This document shows positions 9,345-18,187 of a DNA stretch of 64,000 nt, one piece after another. The DNA comes from JAILEN01 sp036723975 (lineage in GTDB: Bacteria; Bacillota; Clostridia; Lachnospirales; Lachnospiraceae). The DNA lies in assembly GCA_036723975.1 (NCBI GenBank), contig DAIMGJ010000012.1, forward strand, positions 6,501-70,500, written 5' to 3'. The notes under the pieces were generated by a model. The model did no database searches and was not told the origin of the DNA. It saw nothing but the letters and a program-made list of their open reading frames with translations. The stretch's first letter is position 1; each line of letters opens with the position of its first letter. The position numbers and the translations under genes are program-made.

Positions 9345-11236
9345 TATATATCTCCGTTTTTCTTTTTTTGTTTTTCTTCATACATGCGATCATCCGCAAT
9401 CTTAAGCACCTGATCCGCAGTAAATTCATCATTTGGCGAAATTTCAAGCAATCCGATTGATACCTTTATATCAAAAGGATACTGTCGAAGCATATTCATT
9501 TTTCCGACTTCTTTTTTTATCAGTTCGGAAAATGACTCTTCCTTCTTTTCACAAAGAACAGCAAATTCATCTCCGCCAAATCGCATGGCAATAAAGTTGT
9601 GTTCATTATACTTGTGCTTGTATGCCAAATCCATCATGGCTTTTGACAACGTCATAAGGCACTGATCCCCGGCACCATGGCCGAACTCATCATTGATTTT
9701 TTTCATGTCGTCTACATCAATAAACATAAACTCAAGCAAGCCACCGGCATCCAGCACATACTCTTTCACCGGAAGTGCATGGTCTGTAAATCCGTAACGA
9801 TTAAACAATCCGGTTAACGGATCTCTGTCAGCTTTTTCTCCCAATGCCTTGTTTAGTTTTTCCAAACAAACCTTTTTTCGCATATTATCCATAGCCATGG
9901 CATAATAGCTTAAAGGTCGTCTGATCTGGCGGCGCACCACGGAAGGAGGAAAATCTTTTAATGCCACATAGCCGATGGGCTCCTCCATAAAATGAATGGG
10001 ATAAAACAACCAAATACGGGCAGAATCATGAATTTCCTGTGGAACAAGTTCCTTTGTATTAAAGGTCTGATAAACATGGTACTTCTCATCCACCATCACA
10101 CGATTATCATTGCAAACCACCAAATCCACCAAATGCATATCATCATGGTTCATGCTACGATTCCCTTCCAAAAGAGAGGTAAAGTAGGAATGATGAATGA
10201 ATACATACAGATTCTCTATATTAAATACCGATAAATAATTCTCAACCGACTGAAAAAGATCGTACACGGATTCTGCGCTGAAAAACTCATTATTCATCCG
10301 ATCCAGTTCCACTTCCACTGCTGATAAATGCATGGACATGGAAGTGTAATTTCGGCGAAATGTCTTAACATTTTCATCTGAATGAGCTTTACAACCACAG
10401 GATTCGCGAATCAAAAGCTGATGATCGGAGAACAAAACACTCTGATGAGGCTTATGATCAATCTCCGCAATCACATTTTCCAATGCATCCATAATCATAC
10501 GGTTGTAATCGCGGGATACCGTGGTAATGGAAGGTGAAAAAATACGAGAATTTTCGCTATCGTCAAATCCGGTAATAATTACATCCTCAGGGACACGCAC
10601 GCCGCCGGAAACCAATTGTTGGGCAACACCGATGGCCATATCATCATTGGCACAAATAATCGCATCCGGAAGCTGATCCTTGCTGTGGCGAAGTAAACGC
10701 TCTGCAATTGATATACCGGACCGCATAGTCCAATCACCTTTTTCATATGACACATAATCAGACAAATCATATCGCCCCGTCACGTCGGTAAAGGCCTGCT
10801 TACGAATATCCGCTTCGTACCCTTTTGGTCCATCCACATAAAGAATCTTTTGGGCATGATGCACCGTTACCACGTGTTCCACCATTTGACAAAAAGAATG
10901 ATAATTGTCGGTACCCACCTGAATCGTGTTTTCCAAAGGAACGTTTATACTGACAACCGGAATGTTGGCATTGCGTGCAAGAGCTATCACACGCTCTCTG
11001 GCTGTATCCGCATGAATCTGAGATGCCATAATAACAGCGCCGTCATAACGCTTAAAATCCGGAAGTTTATAGATATCGTATTCGCCAATAACATTTCCCT
11101 CTTCCACCAATCCTCCGAAACAGGAAAAGATATCGATGGAAAAGTCCAATAGCTTTTCTGCATCATAGATAGCCGCATAGATTCTTTGGGCGATCTCCGA
11201 ATTCCAATCTGATGTTAAAAATATTATTTTTTTCAC
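9344..11236 (-). CDS. Periplasmic-binding-protein-like sensor fused to GGDEF (diguanylate cyclase)
   Basis: A 630-residue cytoplasmic protein with no signal peptide or membrane segment. Residues about 1-280 form a LacI-type sugar-binding fold (ICANDDMAIGVAQQL, GFDDSENSRIFSPSITTVS) without the usual DNA-binding head. Residues about 290-450 are unassigned and may be GAF-like. Residues about 465-625 are a GGDEF domain with the intact motif RFGGDEF; no RxxD inhibitory site precedes it. The expected role is cyclic-di-GMP synthesis in response to a small ligand. Start is GTG with GGTGGAAG upstream. Stop overlaps the lepA start by one base. Confidence 0.88.
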   Translation of the reverse strand: MKKIIFLTSDWNSEIAQRIYAAIYDAEKLLDFSIDIFSCFGGLVEEGNVIGEYDIYKLPDFKRYDGAVIMASQIHADTARERVIALARNANIPVVSINVPLENTIQVGTDNYHSFCQMVEHVVTVHHAQKILYVDGPKGYEADIRKQAFTDVTGRYDLSDYVSYEKGDWTMRSGISIAERLLRHSKDQLPDAIICANDDMAIGVAQQLVSGGVRVPEDVIITGFDDSENSRIFSPSITTVSRDYNRMIMDALENVIAEIDHKPHQSVLFSDHQLLIRESCGCKAHSDENVKTFRRNYTSMSMHLSAVEVELDRMNNEFFSAESVYDLFQSVENYLSVFNIENLYVFIHHSYFTSLLEGNRSMNHDDMHLVDLVVCNDNRVMVDEKYHVYQTFNTKELVPQEIHDSARIWLFYPIHFMEEPIGYVALKDFPPSVVRRQIRRPLSYYAMAMDNMRKKVCLEKLNKALGEKADRDPLTGLFNRYGFTDHALPVKEYVLDAGGLLEFMFIDVDDMKKINDEFGHGAGDQCLMTLSKAMMDLAYKHKYNEHNFIAMRFGGDEFAVLCEKKEESFSELIKKEVGKMNMLRQYPFDIKVSIGLLEISPNDEFTADQVLKIADDRMYEEKQKKKNGDI

Positions 11237-11275
11237 GATTTTCTTCCACCTAAAAACAGATAATCATACACATTC

Positions 11276-11305
11276 ATGTTACCTATTTCCTCGGTAGCAT
11301 GTCAA
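11276..11305 (-). promoter_or_regulatory. Putative promoter of the PBP-GGDEF/lepA transcript
   Basis: Minus strand TTGACA (11300-11305), 18-base spacer, TAACAT (11276-11281), about 40 bases ahead of the GTG start. The -35 is consensus, the -10 matches four of six bases. Confidence 0.5.
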
Positions 11306-11330
11306 GTGATTTTATGGTATCATTAGCCAC

Positions 11331-12350
11331 ATGGGAAATGTAGCAAATGACATAAAAAACAACCAAATCAAACACGCATATTTACTATTCGGAAGCGAGA
11401 GCTATTTGCGTTCCTTAAATGCCAACCGCCTGATTGAAGCATTGGGTTTAAGTCGCGAAGATATGAACTTTTCTTTCTATAAAGAAAAAACATCTACGCC
11501 AGAAGAAATTGCAGAAAGCATTCAGGCACCGCCCTTCTTTGCAGACAAGCGAGTGATTTATATTAAAGACTCAGGTCTTGCGGCCTGCTCCTGCGATGTT
11601 TTGGCAAAGTGTTTAAAAAACATTCCGGAAACAAGTTACGTCATTTTCGATGAAAAAAAAGCGGACAAAAAATGCGGCGTATATAAAACCATTGATTCTT
11701 TGGGTGGTACCATGGAATGCAACGCCCCCTCCGAACGCGACTTACAGTTTTGGATTGGAGGAATTGTAAAAAAAGAAGGAAAAGTTATGACCAAAGGTGC
11801 TTGGGAAGCATTTTACGAATCCACCTGCTCCAATAAAACGGATCCGGATAAAAAAGATATGGAATATATGGAGTTTATGGTTAACGAAATCGAAAAACTC
11901 TTAGCCTATTGTCATGACAAAGAAGAAATCACGGAAGCGGATGTTCACGCCATCTGTTCTCCCACCTTCCAAAACCATATTTTTGAATTGATTGATGCAA
12001 TCGGAAACAAGAATCAGACAGAAGTCCTCCGATTGTACGACGAGCTCTTATCCGGCAAAAAAGTAAGCGCTCCTCAGATTTATGCAATGATTATAAAGCA
12101 GTTTCAGATGATGCTTTCTCTCCATGATCTGTTGGACAAGGGATATAATCCCACATCCGCTGCAACCGAACTCAAGCGACCGCCCTTTGTCATTCAAAAA
12201 CTGATAAAGTCCGGCATGTTGGAAAAATTCCCACCGGAGGTAATTCTAAACCTTTTAAACGATGCAATTTCCACCCAGTTTGACATCCGAACCGGAAGGA
12301 TTACCGATCGTATCGGGCTGGAGCTTTTAATGTTAAAATACGCTTCTTAA
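11331..12350 (+). CDS. holA: DNA polymerase III subunit delta
   Basis: A 339-residue clamp-loader delta subunit that opens the beta sliding clamp. The N-terminal part IKHAYLLFGSESYLRSLNANR matches HolA; the lid and collar helical region follow, with NHIFELIDAIGNKNQTEVLRL and QIYAMIIKQFQMMLSLHDLL. Length is typical. No clear Shine-Dalgarno precedes the ATG, and a TATCAT hexamer ends eight bases before it, so a leaderless or very short leader is possible. Divergent from the GGDEF gene and convergent with rpsT, a usual neighbour of holA. Confidence 0.93.
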   Translation: MGNVANDIKNNQIKHAYLLFGSESYLRSLNANRLIEALGLSREDMNFSFYKEKTSTPEEIAESIQAPPFFADKRVIYIKDSGLAACSCDVLAKCLKNIPETSYVIFDEKKADKKCGVYKTIDSLGGTMECNAPSERDLQFWIGGIVKKEGKVMTKGAWEAFYESTCSNKTDPDKKDMEYMEFMVNEIEKLLAYCHDKEEITEADVHAICSPTFQNHIFELIDAIGNKNQTEVLRLYDELLSGKKVSAPQIYAMIIKQFQMMLSLHDLLDKGYNPTSAATELKRPPFVIQKLIKSGMLEKFPPEVILNLLNDAISTQFDIRTGRITDRIGLELLMLKYAS

Positions 12351-12371
12351 AAACATAGATTTCAATAACAA

Positions 12372-12402
12372 AAAACCTCCGGTTGACGGTACCGGAGGTT
12401 TT
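12372..12402. terminator. Bidirectional terminator between holA and rpsT
   Basis: Perfect 12-bp stem AAAACCTCCGGT (12372-12383) with ACCGGAGGTTTT (12391-12402) and a 7-base loop. A-rich on the left, T-rich on the right, so it can end transcription from both converging genes. Confidence 0.9.
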
Positions 12403-12429
12403 ATTTATTCGTTCTAATCGTCCGTGCAA

Positions 12430-12693
12430 TTAAGCCATTTTGTTAACGGCTTTCGCAAGGCGGGAAACTTTACGGGATGCATTGTTCTTGTGATATACAC
12501 CCTTTGTGGTAGCCTTATCGATTTCAACAGTAGCGTTCTTTAATGCTTCTGCTGCAGCTTCCTTGTTTCCTTCAGCAACAGCTGATTCTACCTTCTTGAT
12601 AGAAGTCTTAACCTTAGACTTGATTGCTTTATTTCTCTCAGTCTTAGCAGCTGTAACTAATACTCTCTTCTTTGCTGATTTAATATTAGCCAA
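12430..12693 (-). CDS. rpsT: 30S ribosomal protein S20
   Basis: An 87-residue basic protein starting with a TTG codon (ANIKSAKKRVLVTAAKTERN), with GGAGGTG upstream. It binds 16S rRNA early in 30S assembly. Length and the IKSAKKR start are typical of bacterial S20. Monocistronic, with a strong promoter at 12792-12820, an approximately 90-base leader containing a hairpin, and a shared terminator downstream. Confidence 0.97.
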   Translation of the reverse strand: MANIKSAKKRVLVTAAKTERNKAIKSKVKTSIKKVESAVAEGNKEAAAEALKNATVEIDKATTKGVYHKNNASRKVSRLAKAVNKMA

Positions 12694-12746
12694 TTCCTAC
12701 ACCTCCAATGTAATGTGTAATAATTATTTCTCTATATATTAGATCA

Positions 12747-12776
12747 CATTGAAGCCTGGACACGGACAGTTCAATG
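12747..12776 (-). other. Hairpin in the rpsT leader
   Basis: CATTGAA (12747-12753) pairs with TTCAATG (12770-12776), and inside it CTG (12756-12758) can pair with CAG (12767-12769). It lies in the transcribed leader of rpsT. S20 autoregulates its translation in E. coli; whether this hairpin does so here is inference. Confidence 0.45.
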
Positions 12777-12791
12777 CAAACGTACTTTGAT

Positions 12792-12820
12792 ATAATATAC
12801 AAGCGAATGATAAATGTCAA
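12792..12820 (-). promoter_or_regulatory. Strong promoter of rpsT
   Basis: Minus strand TTGACA (12815-12820), 17-base spacer, TATTAT (12792-12797). Near-consensus, as expected for a ribosomal protein gene. Confidence 0.85.
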
Positions 12821-12830
12821 GCCTATTTTG

Positions 12831-15119
12831 CTATTTTTCACTATTTCCAACGGATAAATAACGGGTGTTTACTTGAAAGCTTCCGTTTGTCTTAGGGATC
12901 AAAGTTACCTGTCCCGATTCTATCGTGGAAAGGTAGTTTAGATTGCAATTATTCATTCGTTCCAGCGTTTCTTTGGACGGATGGCCGTAACGATTGTTTT
13001 TTCCTGCGGAGAATAAAGTCAGATTTGGTGAAATTTCAGTCAGCCACTGTTCACAGTTGGAATACTTTGAACCGTGATGGGCGGATTTTAAAATCTCCAC
13101 ATCTTCTAATGCTTTCGCTCTTTTGTTTAATATATCCATTTCCTGCTCAGTTCCGATATCCCCGGTAAAAATCATGTCAAAATCGCCATAGGTCATTTTT
13201 AATACCATAGAATTCTCATTTGTTCCGTCATATTCACCTTTCTCCGGAGATAAACAAACAAAGGATAACGACTTTGTCCCAAAGGAATCGCCGGTTTGGA
13301 TGTATCGAATCATTGCGCCGTTTTTCTCGCATAAGTCTTCTATGGTTTTATAATGTTCTCGCGCCGTCTCTTCAGACAACTGCTTTACGCTCTCCGTTAG
13401 GACCACCGTATCCACAGGATATCCGTCCTCCAGCAGTTCTATCAGTCCTGAAATATGGTCCGAATCCAAATGACTGATAAGCCAACAGTCCACCTTTGAA
13501 ATCCCATGATAGGACAAAAACGGTTTTAAAGTATACTTCCCGATGTTCTTCTTGGACGAGGATCCCCCGTCAACCATATAGACCACGCCTTCCTTTGATA
13601 TTACGCAGATTCCGTCTCCCTGTCCCACAGATAGCATTGAAATGCTTGTACTTCCGGGGCCTTTAAAACGAAGTAAAAACAAAAGCATCAAAGACATGCA
13701 AAAAACCCGTACTACCCACTTTCTTATGGTTACATTTGCATATATCTTTTTCCAATAAACAAGTAAAAATAACACTGCATAATACAACAAACTTTTAACC
13801 ACAGATGGTTTTCCGACGACAATCCGTGCCATTGGAAGTTGCAGACTTTGATCAGATGTATATTCATAAAAATATAAAATCAAGTGACATACATAAAGGA
13901 TTCCCTTTCCTCTTCCAAAAAGCACCATTCCCATACCGCCAAGGAGTCCACCTCCGATTAATACAGATAAAAGCGGGATCAAAACCAAATTCAACCCCAC
14001 CACATAAATCGGAATCTCGTAGTAATAAAAAGAAACGATTGGGAGAGTAAAGAGTTGAATTCCAACGGAAAACAAAACTGCAGATACTGTTTTCTCTTTC
14101 AAGCTCTTTCGATAATTCTTACCGCGACGATAGCGAAGCGTCTTTTTAAAACGATCTTCACATAAAGCTTCGTATCGTTTTACCAAAGGATTTGCTATCA
14201 TAAAAATTCCAAGTACCGCTCCGAAAGAAAAGACAAAACCGGAGTTTAAAACCGAAAGAGGCTCCATACACAAGACAATGATAAACGCTACCATCCAAGA
14301 AGAAACCATATCATAGGCTTCACCGAGAATCATAGAAAGCATCAGCAAAAAAAACATAAACACGGCACGTAGGGAGGAATTTGTAAAACCAACCATACTG
14401 CCATAAAGCAATACCGTAAATGCAGAAAGGATGCCGGAAAGAAAATATCCAAATCCCATTCGTTTCAAAAACCGAAACAATGCCATTCCAACAATGGAAA
14501 CATGCAGCCCGGATACAGCCAAAATATGGGACAATCCTGCATCTCGAAACAATGATTTTGCTTGTGTATCCAAAAAAGTTTTATCCCCCAAGCACATTGC
14601 TCTAAGCAAGCCCGCCTCTTCTCCCGGTAAATACGTATCATAGCAACGCATCATTTCCTTCTTTAACAAATAAAGCTTCTCCCCCAAAAACAAACGTTTA
14701 TTTTCCTGAAATTCAATGATTTTAGCGTTTTCTCCCCGAAAAACAATACCCATGGAATTGTAGTAAGTTTTTTCATCAAAGCCTCCGTCATTTTCCGAAG
14801 GCGAAAAGATTTTTACGGTTGCACAAATATGGACTTTTGCATACATTGGAATATTGTCGGAATCATAAGATATCACCAGTCTTCCCGGTATGGATTCCTT
14901 TTGATAATAAAGATTCTTTAAATAGAGATTTACGCTGTCGGATTTTAGTTCTTTTTTATACAGCGTACCATAGATATAAAACTCTTCCCCATCACAAAAA
15001 AACTCCGATGCTTTTGTCAAAGTATGCTCTCTGTAAGCAAATAGAAAAGGGAATAATAATAGAAATGGGATAAATAAAAAAAGCATCGGACGATGGGGCA
15101 TTTTTAAGAAAATGCCCAT
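12831..15119 (-). CDS. comEC: DNA uptake channel ComEC/Rec2
   Basis: A 762-residue polytopic membrane protein that in naturally competent bacteria transports one DNA strand across the membrane. Order: N-terminal membrane segments and a soluble OB-like region (about 1-160), a Competence-domain membrane bundle with HILAVSGLHVSIVGMALF (about 190-470), then a metallo-beta-lactamase-like domain with MVDGGSS and the metal motif SHLDSDHISG (about 500-750) ending KSAHHGSKYSN and NRYGHPS. All parts are present at normal length. AAGG precedes the ATG. A 9-bp hairpin covers the first codons. It is last in a cluster with a GerMN lipoprotein, two-component genes and a ComEA-like lipoprotein. Confidence 0.93.
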   Translation of the reverse strand: MGIFLKMPHRPMLFLFIPFLLLFPFLFAYREHTLTKASEFFCDGEEFYIYGTLYKKELKSDSVNLYLKNLYYQKESIPGRLVISYDSDNIPMYAKVHICATVKIFSPSENDGGFDEKTYYNSMGIVFRGENAKIIEFQENKRLFLGEKLYLLKKEMMRCYDTYLPGEEAGLLRAMCLGDKTFLDTQAKSLFRDAGLSHILAVSGLHVSIVGMALFRFLKRMGFGYFLSGILSAFTVLLYGSMVGFTNSSLRAVFMFFLLMLSMILGEAYDMVSSWMVAFIIVLCMEPLSVLNSGFVFSFGAVLGIFMIANPLVKRYEALCEDRFKKTLRYRRGKNYRKSLKEKTVSAVLFSVGIQLFTLPIVSFYYYEIPIYVVGLNLVLIPLLSVLIGGGLLGGMGMVLFGRGKGILYVCHLILYFYEYTSDQSLQLPMARIVVGKPSVVKSLLYYAVLFLLVYWKKIYANVTIRKWVVRVFCMSLMLLFLLRFKGPGSTSISMLSVGQGDGICVISKEGVVYMVDGGSSSKKNIGKYTLKPFLSYHGISKVDCWLISHLDSDHISGLIELLEDGYPVDTVVLTESVKQLSEETAREHYKTIEDLCEKNGAMIRYIQTGDSFGTKSLSFVCLSPEKGEYDGTNENSMVLKMTYGDFDMIFTGDIGTEQEMDILNKRAKALEDVEILKSAHHGSKYSNCEQWLTEISPNLTLFSAGKNNRYGHPSKETLERMNNCNLNYLSTIESGQVTLIPKTNGSFQVNTRYLSVGNSEK

Positions 15120-15131
15120 ATATCGCCTTTC

Positions 15132-16061
15132 TTATTCAACAAAACTATAGTCCGGATCGTAGGTTCCGCTGACCTCGTCTTTACTTACCAAAGAAACATC
15201 CTTTTCCGTAGAAACAATCAGCTGAACTTTTGAAACAGTTTCTAATTCACACAATGTGTTTACAATGGAATAAATCGCCACTTCTCTGGACTCCCACTCC
15301 GGCAAATTTAAGAAACCTGAATCCAGTGTAACGTAGCAGGTACTGTCATTGATCACGACGGATAACACCTTTGTACCTTCGGGAATGGGACTTTTAATTC
15401 CTTCCTGATTCGGTGACTCACTCAAATAATTTAAAACCACCTGCTCCAAAGGAACATTGCTGCTGTAATGCACTATACGTGTAGCCTGAGAAAGATAATT
15501 TCCGTCTTCCGTAGCATAATACAGAGTCACTCTGGCGGTTTCCGCCTGGCTTTGAGCTTTTCCGTAGTCAAACAAAAAGTTATCCCCTGTCATAGCTCCT
15601 ATGATTCGTTCCTCATCGTCCATTAAAGGGTCATCGCCAATGTAAAACTCCACTGCAGAGATACCATCGATTTGAACCAAGGTTTTTACCACAGCAGCAC
15701 GAAGCAACGCCTGATTGGTTTTGCTGATGTTGTTATATTCTTTATTAAAATACAAAATCAAAGTATCCTCGGAAAACTGATAGTTTTCCACGGCAAGCCC
15801 GTCGGAAATGGGGTTTCTGTAATCCACATCAACGGTTGATTTTGAAAGAAGTTCTATTACTTCGTCGGTTTGGGAGGTCTTATTCTTCTCCTTTAATTTG
15901 TATGGAACAGCCTGCAGTCCCAAGCCATCATTATTAAAGAAATAAACGACAAAGTCATCTGTAGAATCTGCACTTTCCTTCTTTGTGCATCCGGCAACCC
16001 CCAAAAGCGAAGTCATCATCAAAGAAAGCACAAACACGATTGACAATATTTCTTTTTTCAT
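15132..16061 (-). CDS. GerMN-domain lipoprotein
   Basis: A 309-residue predicted lipoprotein. The signal peptide MKKEILSIVFVLSLMMTSLL ends in the lipobox GVAGC. Two GerMN-like repeats follow, one with VVYFFNNDGLGLQAVPYKL and one with TLYYATEDGNYLSQATRIV, each ending in an IxSxVxTLxE/Q-like segment (YSIVNTLCELETVSKVQLIV). GerM is linked to sporulation and germination in Bacillus, but GerMN lipoproteins also occur beside sensor kinases in non-sporulation contexts, as here: its ATG overlaps the kinase stop by four bases. A role in the envelope or in modulating the kinase is inference. Confidence 0.85.
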   Translation of the reverse strand: MKKEILSIVFVLSLMMTSLLGVAGCTKKESADSTDDFVVYFFNNDGLGLQAVPYKLKEKNKTSQTDEVIELLSKSTVDVDYRNPISDGLAVENYQFSEDTLILYFNKEYNNISKTNQALLRAAVVKTLVQIDGISAVEFYIGDDPLMDDEERIIGAMTGDNFLFDYGKAQSQAETARVTLYYATEDGNYLSQATRIVHYSSNVPLEQVVLNYLSESPNQEGIKSPIPEGTKVLSVVINDSTCYVTLDSGFLNLPEWESREVAIYSIVNTLCELETVSKVQLIVSTEKDVSLVSKDEVSGTYDPDYSFVE

Positions 16062-17494
16062 CGGTTATGTTCCTCCTTGATATAATTCAACGGCAAGCGA
16101 ACATCAAAGGTGGTGCCCTCACCCAACGTGCTGGCGACTTTGATTTCACCATGATGCAACTGGATTGCATTTCTGGTTATAGCAAGGCCCAAGCCTGTTC
16201 CGCCGATTTCTCTGCTGTGAGATTTATCCGCACGGTAAAAACGTTCAAAAATATGATCAATGGATTCTTCCGGAATACCAAGTCCGGAATCTTCTATACG
16301 GATATAACAATACATATGATCCGCATTTAAGGATACATGAACGTAACCCCCCGGATTGTTGTATTTGATTCCGTTTTCAATAAGATTTGTAATTGCAAGC
16401 GTAATCTTTACCTCATCCACCTCAACCGTTACCGGGCGAAAGCTTTCCATAACCATCTCAATCTGCTGTTTTTCCGCAATGGGTTTTAAACGCTTCATGA
16501 TAAGTTCTATCAGTTCATTCATATTGATTGGTGTAATATCCAATTCCACATCGGTTTTGTCCATTTTAACCAGAGAAAGCAAATCATTTACAATTTTTGT
16601 TTCGCGATCCACTTCTCCCACGATGTCTGACATAAACTCCTGATACATTTCCACCGGCGCACCATCCCCCATGGAAATAATGGATTCCGCCAAGACCTTC
16701 ATGGAAGTAAGAGGTGTTTTTAATTCATGAGACACGTTGGATACAAACTCCTGTCTGGACTCATCCACCAATAGCATCTGTGCATGAAACGCATTAAAAG
16801 AGTCGGAAATCTCCATGGTTTCTGTGGTGGTATTCACCCGTAGTTCATTGTCACCAAAGCCCTTCGCCATGTTATCTATAGCATTTTTTAAATTTTTCAT
16901 TGGTCTTGCGGTTTTCTCCGAAACAAACACTGCAAATGCAAGAATTAGCAGAATCAGAATCAATGAAAATGTAATCGCAATAGAACGATAATAATTTAAA
17001 TTGTTTTCAATGTATTCCGCAGACTCCGTGATTAAAACAACACCGGCAAACTCATTGTCAGAATCATAAATGGGATAGGTAACCGTAAGGGTATGATTTT
17101 TTTCATCATAGTCAGATGCGATATTTCCGTTGGCACTTTCCAAAACCTTTTGCCATACAATGATTCGTCCGGCATACATGTCATAGGTATCATAAATAAC
17201 CGTAAGAGAATCATCTATAATCATGACTCTTCCGGAAAACACATTACCAACCGTTGACAACTCACGTTCAATTGTTTCCTGATTTTCGCCTTCGAAATAG
17301 CCGTTTAAGGCAATCTCATCTGCCACCAAAGAAGCCTGGGTAGACATGGAAGTAACGTCACCGGAAATAGATTTGGAACGAACCGAATAATAAAACAGTC
17401 CGGACAAAACGATTCCAGGGACGATTCCAATAAACAGATATGCAAAAAAAGTTTTTACTCTTAAAGAATGAAATACTTGTAACAGTCTATTCAT
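16058..17494 (-). CDS. Membrane sensor histidine kinase
   Basis: A 478-residue kinase. An N-terminal membrane segment (about 15-35) is followed by an extracytoplasmic sensor of about 130 residues, a second membrane segment (about 170-195) and HAMP (about 195-245). The HisKA H-box is FVSNVSHELKTPLTSMKV; the HATPase has NLIENGIKYNNPGG, EDSGLGIPEESI and GGTGLGLAI. Architecture is WalK/PhoR-like. It overlaps the response regulator gene by eight bases and the GerMN lipoprotein by four. The signal is unknown. Confidence 0.93.
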   Translation of the reverse strand: MNRLLQVFHSLRVKTFFAYLFIGIVPGIVLSGLFYYSVRSKSISGDVTSMSTQASLVADEIALNGYFEGENQETIERELSTVGNVFSGRVMIIDDSLTVIYDTYDMYAGRIIVWQKVLESANGNIASDYDEKNHTLTVTYPIYDSDNEFAGVVLITESAEYIENNLNYYRSIAITFSLILILLILAFAVFVSEKTARPMKNLKNAIDNMAKGFGDNELRVNTTTETMEISDSFNAFHAQMLLVDESRQEFVSNVSHELKTPLTSMKVLAESIISMGDGAPVEMYQEFMSDIVGEVDRETKIVNDLLSLVKMDKTDVELDITPINMNELIELIMKRLKPIAEKQQIEMVMESFRPVTVEVDEVKITLAITNLIENGIKYNNPGGYVHVSLNADHMYCYIRIEDSGLGIPEESIDHIFERFYRADKSHSREIGGTGLGLAITRNAIQLHHGEIKVASTLGEGTTFDVRLPLNYIKEEHNR

Positions 17495-18176
17495 GATAAA
17501 AATATCCTACTCCCCAACGAGTCTGAATATATCTGGGTTCACTGGGATTCGGCTCTATTTTTTCTCTCAAGCGACGAATATGAACATCTACCGTTCTTGC
17601 ATCACCCGGATAGTCTTCTCCCCAAATCTTTTCCAGAAGAAGCTCGCGACTGTAAATTTTGCCCGGGTTTGATACAAACAAATACATCATATCAAACTCC
17701 TTTGATGTAAGATTGTAGTCTTTATCCAAAATCTTAAGTCTGCGACTATCAATATCCAAAACTACATCACCGCTTTTTAACACACTTGAATCCTTTGCTT
17801 CTCCTGCAGGGGGTGTCATACGACGCATAATGGCCTTGATACGTGCCTTTACCTCCAGGATGTTAAAAGGTTTTGTGATATAGTCATCCGCACCATATTC
17901 CAAACCTAATATCTTATCCATGTCATCCCCTTTTGCGGTAAGCATGATAATAGGAACATCCGATGTTTCACGAACCTGCTGGCACACTTCAAAGCCATCC
18001 ATTTTGGGAAGCATAACATCCAAAAGAATCATGTCATACTGATTGGATTTTGCCATTTCAAATGCTTCCTCCCCATCATAAGCACAATCTACTTCGTATC
18101 CGTCCTGTTCCAAACTAAAACGAATACCTTTCACGATTAATTTTTCATCATCAACTACAAGTACTTTTTTTGCCAT
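17487..18176 (-). CDS. OmpR/PhoB-family response regulator
   Basis: A 229-residue regulator starting MAKKVLVVDDEKLIVKG. The receiver domain has the phosphoacceptor Asp in DMILLDVMLPKMDG, the Thr in MLTAKG and the Lys in YITKPF. The C-terminal winged helix includes LLEKIWGEDYPGDARTVDVH. I start at 18176 because upstream in-frame TTG at 18191 would run into the preceding gene's end and adds residues not typical of the family. It is the partner of the overlapping histidine kinase. Confidence 0.94.
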   Translation of the reverse strand: MAKKVLVVDDEKLIVKGIRFSLEQDGYEVDCAYDGEEAFEMAKSNQYDMILLDVMLPKMDGFEVCQQVRETSDVPIIMLTAKGDDMDKILGLEYGADDYITKPFNILEVKARIKAIMRRMTPPAGEAKDSSVLKSGDVVLDIDSRRLKILDKDYNLTSKEFDMMYLFVSNPGKIYSRELLLEKIWGEDYPGDARTVDVHIRRLREKIEPNPSEPRYIQTRWGVGYFYHE

Positions 18177-18187
18177 GGTTTTCTCTT

